From: JAFAZI01 sp035501255
Lineage (GTDB): Bacteria > Actinomycetota > Actinomycetes > JAFAQI01
Direction of reading: 5' to 3'
Length of the DNA stretch: 52,730 nt
NCBI GenBank assembly: GCA_035501255.1
Contig: DATJWM010000149.1
Span: forward strand, 1 to 52,730
Notes under the pieces: model-generated
The model's database searches: none
Told to the model about the DNA's origin: nothing
Seen by the model: only the letters and a program-made list of their open reading frames with translations
Translations under genes and position numbers: made by a program
Shown here: positions 48,988-52,730 of the stretch, piece after piece
Layout: each line of letters starts with the position of its first letter
How positions within the stretch are numbered: position 1 is the first letter of the stretch

Positions 48988-50598
48988 ATGAATCGTCGCC
49001 CAGCGCGTGTCCGTACCGCTCCCGCGGTGGCGATCGTGGGTGCGATCGTGCTGGCGGCGGCGGTGGTCGGCTACTCCTCAGGAGGAGCGGCTGCGGCCAA
49101 GCCGATCAAGGGTCCGGACACCTCGCACTATCAGCACGTGGGCGGCAAGGCCATCAACTGGGTGAAGGTGGCCAAGGCCGGTAAGGCGTTCGCGATCGCC
49201 AAGGCGACCGAAGGCACGTCCTACACCGACCCGTGGTTCGCCCGGGACTACGCCCGCTCGCTCGCCGCCGGGCTCGTGCACGGCAGCTATCACTTCGCCC
49301 GGCCGGCGTTTCCGATCGCGAGCACGGCCAAGGCGCAGGCGCGACACTACGCGGCGGTGATCGGTGACGTCACCACCCCGAAGACCCTCCCGCCGGCGCT
49401 CGATCTCGAGGTCACGGGCGGGTTGGGCCCCGGCCAGCTCGTCACCTGGGCGCAGGACTTCCTGCTCGACCTGCGCGGTCTCACCGGGCGGACGCCCATG
49501 CTCTACACCTATCCGAGTTTTTGGGACAACGACCTCGACGACGCAACGGCGCTGGCGCGCTACCCGCTGTGGATGGCGTGGTACGGCGTCAAGACCGCGC
49601 CAATCTCCAACCTCTGGCAATACACCGACCACGCCTCGATCAAGGGCATCCCCGGCGCGGTCGATCAGTCCGTGTTCACCGGTACGAGCGGGCTGCCGTG
49701 GGCGACGCTGTCCGACGGCACGGTCGCCACGAACTGGACCGCGGCGACCCCCGGCGCGCCGGTGGCGATCCGAGCGTCCGCGAGCGGCGGGGCGGTCACC
49801 GTGTCCTGGCGGCCGGGTGACGCGGGCACCGAGCGGATCACCGGCTACACCGTCACCGCCAAGCCCGGAGGCGAGCAGGTCCACGTCGGTCCGACCACCT
49901 TCAGCGTGGTGGTGCCGAATCTCACCCCGTCCGTGTCGTACACCTTCACCGTCTCAGCGACGAACGGCGTGGGCGCCGGAACCGTGTCGAAGCCGACCGC
50001 GCCGGTCGTTCCGACGATCCCGACGAGGCTTGCAACCAAGGTCCCCCCCGCGGTGACGTATGGAGCCGGTGTCGGCGTACAGACGACCCTGTCGCGCAAG
50101 GACACCCACGACGCGCTGTCTGGTCAGACCGTGTTGATCTACCGGCGGGGGTCGACGCGATCATCATGGCGCCAGGTGCGTGCGTTGGTGACCGACCGCA
50201 CCGGACGCGCGCAAACGACCCTGCATCCGAGTCGCAACGCCCGGCTCGAGGCGGTCTTCCCGGGTGTGACGGGGGTGGCGCGTGCCTCGCGCTACGCCAA
50301 CGTCGTGGTGCGCCCAACCGTTGGGGCGGAGCTGTCCCGAGCCACGGTGTTGCTGAACCACCACAGCGTGCTCTCCGGGCAGGTCACACCTTTCACGGTG
50401 CATCAGAAGGTCGTTCTTGAACGGAAGCTGGGCGGGGTCTGGCAGTCACGCGCCACCGCGAGAGTCGGACGGCACGGAGGGTTCCACTTCCTCATCACGC
50501 CGCACGCGTCGACGGTCCACTCCTTCCGGGTCGTCGCGCCGGCCACTCCTACCCACGGCCGGGGGCACTCCCCAACCCAGACACTCACGGTCGGCTGA
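48988..50598 (+). CDS. Secreted GH25 muramidase with FnIII and wall-associated tail
   Basis: 536 residues from ATG 48988, with GAGAGG 4 nt upstream; an in-frame GTG at 48976 is possible. Signal peptide or N-anchor about 11-37. GH25 lysozyme domain (about 40-235) with catalytic-type acids Asp44 (G-P-D-T-S-H-Y-Q), Asp139 and Glu141 (A-L-D-L-E-V), plus H-G-S-Y-H-F-A-R-P. Then an FnIII domain (about 255-340, with I-T-G-Y-T-V-T-A-K-P) and about 190 residues of two Ig-like modules resembling the end of the giant protein at 3-3896. It cleaves the glycan strand of peptidoglycan, and is likely for wall remodelling. A CRP-type site lies upstream. Confidence 0.9.
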   Translation: MNRRPARVRTAPAVAIVGAIVLAAAVVGYSSGGAAAAKPIKGPDTSHYQHVGGKAINWVKVAKAGKAFAIAKATEGTSYTDPWFARDYARSLAAGLVHGSYHFARPAFPIASTAKAQARHYAAVIGDVTTPKTLPPALDLEVTGGLGPGQLVTWAQDFLLDLRGLTGRTPMLYTYPSFWDNDLDDATALARYPLWMAWYGVKTAPISNLWQYTDHASIKGIPGAVDQSVFTGTSGLPWATLSDGTVATNWTAATPGAPVAIRASASGGAVTVSWRPGDAGTERITGYTVTAKPGGEQVHVGPTTFSVVVPNLTPSVSYTFTVSATNGVGAGTVSKPTAPVVPTIPTRLATKVPPAVTYGAGVGVQTTLSRKDTHDALSGQTVLIYRRGSTRSSWRQVRALVTDRTGRAQTTLHPSRNARLEAVFPGVTGVARASRYANVVVRPTVGAELSRATVLLNHHSVLSGQVTPFTVHQKVVLERKLGGVWQSRATARVGRHGGFHFLITPHASTVHSFRVVAPATPTHGRGHSPTQTLTVG

Positions 50599-50658
50599 CG
50601 CCTTTCGACGCTGGTAGTTCAATAGGCGTGTCCCGCGCCCGTCGTGAGGAGATCTGTC

Positions 50659-52308
50659 ATGCGCAGTTCGATGCAGGACTTCCCGCTCACCGTCGGCTCG
50701 ATCATGCGCCACGGGGTCGATGTGTTCGGCGACCACGAGGTTGTCACCCTCGTTGACGGTGGTTCTCGACGGCGACGGACCTACCTCGACCTCGGCGAGC
50801 GCGCCGCCCGGCTGGCCAATGGTTTGCGCCGGCTCGGCGTCGACGGCGATCAGCGCGTCGCCACCTTCATGTGGAACAACGCCGAGCACGTTGAGGTCTA
50901 CCTCGCGGCTCCTTCGATGGGTGCGGTCCTGCACACGCTCAACATCCGGCTGTTTGCCGAGCAGATCACCTACATCGCGAACCACGCCGAAGACAGCGTG
51001 ATCGTCGTCGACGGCTCACTCGTCCCTGTGCTGGGTCCGCTGTTGCCCGACATGGCGACCGTGCACACCGTGCTGGTCACAGGCTCGGGTGACCTGTCCG
51101 CACTCGCAGGTACGGGCAAGCAGATCCTTGCCTACGAAGACGTTCTCGCCGGCAGCTCACCGTCGTACCGCTGGCCGGTCGACGTGGACGAGCGCTCGAC
51201 CGCGGCAATGTGTTACACGAGCGGGACGACGGGACACCCGAAAGGGGTGGCGTACTCCCACCGCTCGTGCTGGCTGCACTCGATGGCGGTGTGCACGACC
51301 AACAACATCGGCCTCGGCGAGGGAGATCGCGCCCTCCCGATCGTGCCGATGTTCCACGCCAACGCGTGGGGGCAGCCGTACGCGGCGTTGATGTCCGGCG
51401 CCGATCTCGTCATGCCCGACCGGTTCCTTCAAGCCGAACCGCTGGTCGGCCTGATCGAAACCGAACGCCCGACACTGTCCGCTGCGGTGCCGACGATCTG
51501 GAACGACATCCTGCACTTCCTGCGCGCGAGTCCGGGGCGAGACCTCTCCTCGCTACGCGCGATCATGTGCGGCGGCTCGGCCGTTCCGCGGGCGTTGATC
51601 CAGGCGTTCGACGAGGAGTTCGGCATCACCATCGTGCAAGGGTGGGGGATGACCGAGACCTCGCCGGTGGCCGCGGTGGCGAAGGCGCCTGCAGGGGCCG
51701 TTGGGGAACGGGCCTGGGACTACCGAGCGAAAGCCGGCCGACTGCTGTTCGGGGTCGAGGGACGGATCGTCGACGACACCGGCGCCGTTCAGCCGCGGGA
51801 TGGCAAGGCGGTCGGTGAGGTGCAGGTCCGCGGACCGTGGGTGACCGCGTCGTACTACCGCGATGACGATCCAGAGAAGTTCGACCACGGCTGGCTGCGG
51901 ACCGGCGACGTCGGAACGCTCGATCCGCAGGGTTACATCACCTTGACCGACCGCTCGAAGGACGTGATCAAGTCCGGTGGCGAGTGGATCTCCAGCGTGG
52001 ACCTCGAGGGGGAGCTCATGGCGCACCCTGCCGTGCTCGAGGCGGCGGTCATTGGCGTGCCTGACGAGAAGTGGCAGGAGCGGCCCCTCGCCTGCGTGGT
52101 GGTGAAGGACGGTGCGACGCTGGATCCGGCGGAGATCAAGGCCTGGCTGGGCGACCGGGTCGTGAAGTGGTGGGTGCCCGAGCGCTGGACCATCATCGAC
52201 GCGGTGCCGAAGACGTCGGTGGGGAAGTTCGACAAGAAGGTCTTGCGCCGGGCGTACGCCGACGGGGACCTCACGGTCATCGCGCCCGACGAACCGGCGC
52301 CGGCCTGA
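50659..52308 (+). CDS. Long-chain acyl-CoA synthetase/AMP-dependent ligase (FadD-like)
   Basis: 549 residues from ATG 50659, with GAGGAG 8 nt before, preferred over GTG 50644. ANL-superfamily motifs: A3 Y-T-S-G-T-T-G-H-P-K-G, A5 G-W-G-M-T-E-T-S-P, A7 W-L-R-T-G-D-V-G-T-L-D, A8 R-S-K-D-V-I-K-S-G-G-E-W-I-S, and the A10 lysine in K-T-S-V-G-K-F-D-K-K. It activates a carboxylic acid with ATP and joins it to CoA. F-H-A-N-A-W-G-Q-P and the W-I-S-S sequence fit the medium/long-chain branch. The gene stands alone; substrate chain length cannot be read. Confidence 0.92.
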   Translation: MRSSMQDFPLTVGSIMRHGVDVFGDHEVVTLVDGGSRRRRTYLDLGERAARLANGLRRLGVDGDQRVATFMWNNAEHVEVYLAAPSMGAVLHTLNIRLFAEQITYIANHAEDSVIVVDGSLVPVLGPLLPDMATVHTVLVTGSGDLSALAGTGKQILAYEDVLAGSSPSYRWPVDVDERSTAAMCYTSGTTGHPKGVAYSHRSCWLHSMAVCTTNNIGLGEGDRALPIVPMFHANAWGQPYAALMSGADLVMPDRFLQAEPLVGLIETERPTLSAAVPTIWNDILHFLRASPGRDLSSLRAIMCGGSAVPRALIQAFDEEFGITIVQGWGMTETSPVAAVAKAPAGAVGERAWDYRAKAGRLLFGVEGRIVDDTGAVQPRDGKAVGEVQVRGPWVTASYYRDDDPEKFDHGWLRTGDVGTLDPQGYITLTDRSKDVIKSGGEWISSVDLEGELMAHPAVLEAAVIGVPDEKWQERPLACVVVKDGATLDPAEIKAWLGDRVVKWWVPERWTIIDAVPKTSVGKFDKKVLRRAYADGDLTVIAPDEPAPA

Positions 52309-52367
52309 GATAACCTCGTCGGGCGGCGCGCATCGGGGCCTCGTCAGGTCCCGGTCGCGGGTCGCGA

Positions 52368-52457
52368 GGAGGCTTCGCCTAGTCCGGTCTATGGCGCCGC
52401 ACTGCTAATGCGGTTTGGGGTAACCCCCCATCCCGGGTTCAAATCCCGGAGCCTCCG
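52368..52457 (+). tRNA. tRNA-Ser(GCU)
   Basis: Cloverleaf with long variable arm: acceptor GGAGGCT with AGCCTCC, anticodon stem CCGCA/TGCGG and loop CTGCTAA (anticodon GCT), T-arm CGGGTTCAAATCCCG, discriminator G, no encoded CCA. Reads AGC/AGU codons. The 3' end is a classical integration target; see the sequence that follows. Confidence 0.96.
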
Positions 52458-52608
52458 CTGCTGCCCCGGCTCTGACCTGGGCTTTTACGTGTTTAAGTGG
52501 TGCGATTCGCTCGAGAAATCGACCGAGCCACATTTTTCAGTTGCAGTTTTGGTTGCAGTGAAGTGCGGCTCAGTCGCCGACTACGAGGCACGACGGGCGG
52601 AGGCACCC
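52458..52608. other. AT-richer stretch after the tRNA, possible island junction
   Basis: Base composition drops sharply relative to the window. Two TTGCAG hexamers (52541-52546 and 52553-52558) repeat at 12-bp spacing in a T-rich context. No integrase gene is visible before the edge. Confidence 0.35.
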
Positions 52609-52730
52609 ATGGCGATAACGCCAACGAGCAATGATCACGCATGGCCGGGCGATGACCTGCCGACCGAGGAGATCGGATTGCGATGCGGCGCCGCACCGAT
52701 CCGCTCGACCGAAGACCTTGACGCCCTGGC
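52609..52730 (+). CDS. 5' part of an unrecognised ORF, truncated by the window edge
   Basis: ATG 52609 with a strong GGAGG site 5 nt upstream; the frame stays open to the edge (40 residues). It begins M-A-I-T-P-T-S-N-D-H-A-W-P-G-D-D-L and is acidic. No family recognised. Small ORFs with this kind of start are often found just inside tRNA-linked elements. Confidence 0.5.
   Translation, partial: MAITPTSNDHAWPGDDLPTEEIGLRCGAAPIRSTEDLDAL

Overview
The window is GC-rich DNA from a proteasome-bearing actinobacterium. The evidence is pervasive GC-rich codon use, many GTG starts, stop/start overlaps, a Bpa-type proteasome activator, an ECF sigma factor of the SigE class, and a DUF4446-pheA-serS-HAD run of a kind I recall from the terminal part of mycobacterial genomes. 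The genus cannot be fixed from sequence alone; a soil or rock-dwelling relative of Frankiales/Jatrophihabitantales is a guess.

Layout. 1-7.5 kb: the 3' part of a giant secreted Ig-like repeat protein, a MarR regulator, a dimethylglycine/sarcosine dehydrogenase-like flavoprotein with a folate (GCV_T) half, and a DUF805 membrane protein. 7.5-13.6 kb: secreted CAP protein, Fpg/Nei glycosylase, a short palindromic tandem repeat, a TPP riboswitch controlling an NCS1 permease (probable thiamine-precursor importer), glycerophosphodiesterase, arginine deiminase and a PAS-like protein. 13.6-16.2 kb (minus): larB-larC-gdt1, tightly coupled. 16.3-19.8 kb (plus): DUF4446, pheA, serS, HAD phosphatase. 19.8-29.0 kb (minus): uppP, bpa, a beta-propeller membrane protein coupled to an ECF sigma factor, a quinone oxidoreductase, an esterase and a fused two-module ABC exporter. 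29-32.4 kb: two tandem secreted four-cysteine paralogues, DUF429 protein, tRNA-Ser(UGA), DUF4242 protein and a divergent TetR regulator with two matching operators. 32.4-37.2 kb: a divergent catabolic-looking region (aldehyde dehydrogenase, cupin, two paralogous DapB-like oxidoreductases, an AhpD-like protein) with a 19-bp palindrome between the two arms.

37.2-43.9 kb is the most unusual part. A sugar-importer type ABC ATPase is fused in one soluble chain to GAF-like regions and a complete histidine kinase. It is followed, with an overlap, by an OmpR-type response regulator, and then by a xylose/ribose-type binding lipoprotein, a single-domain ATPase and a permease. The kinase's ABC domain is a paralogue of the importer's own ATPase, which suggests a sensor that reads transporter state by docking on the permease.

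43.9-52.7 kb: PAP2-family membrane enzyme, PTS enzyme I without a visible HPr, a MarR-controlled DHA2 drug exporter, a secreted GH25 muramidase preceded by a perfect CRP-type site, an acyl-CoA synthetase and tRNA-Ser(GCU). After that tRNA the sequence becomes more AT-rich and a new ORF runs off the edge, as at genomic-island junctions.
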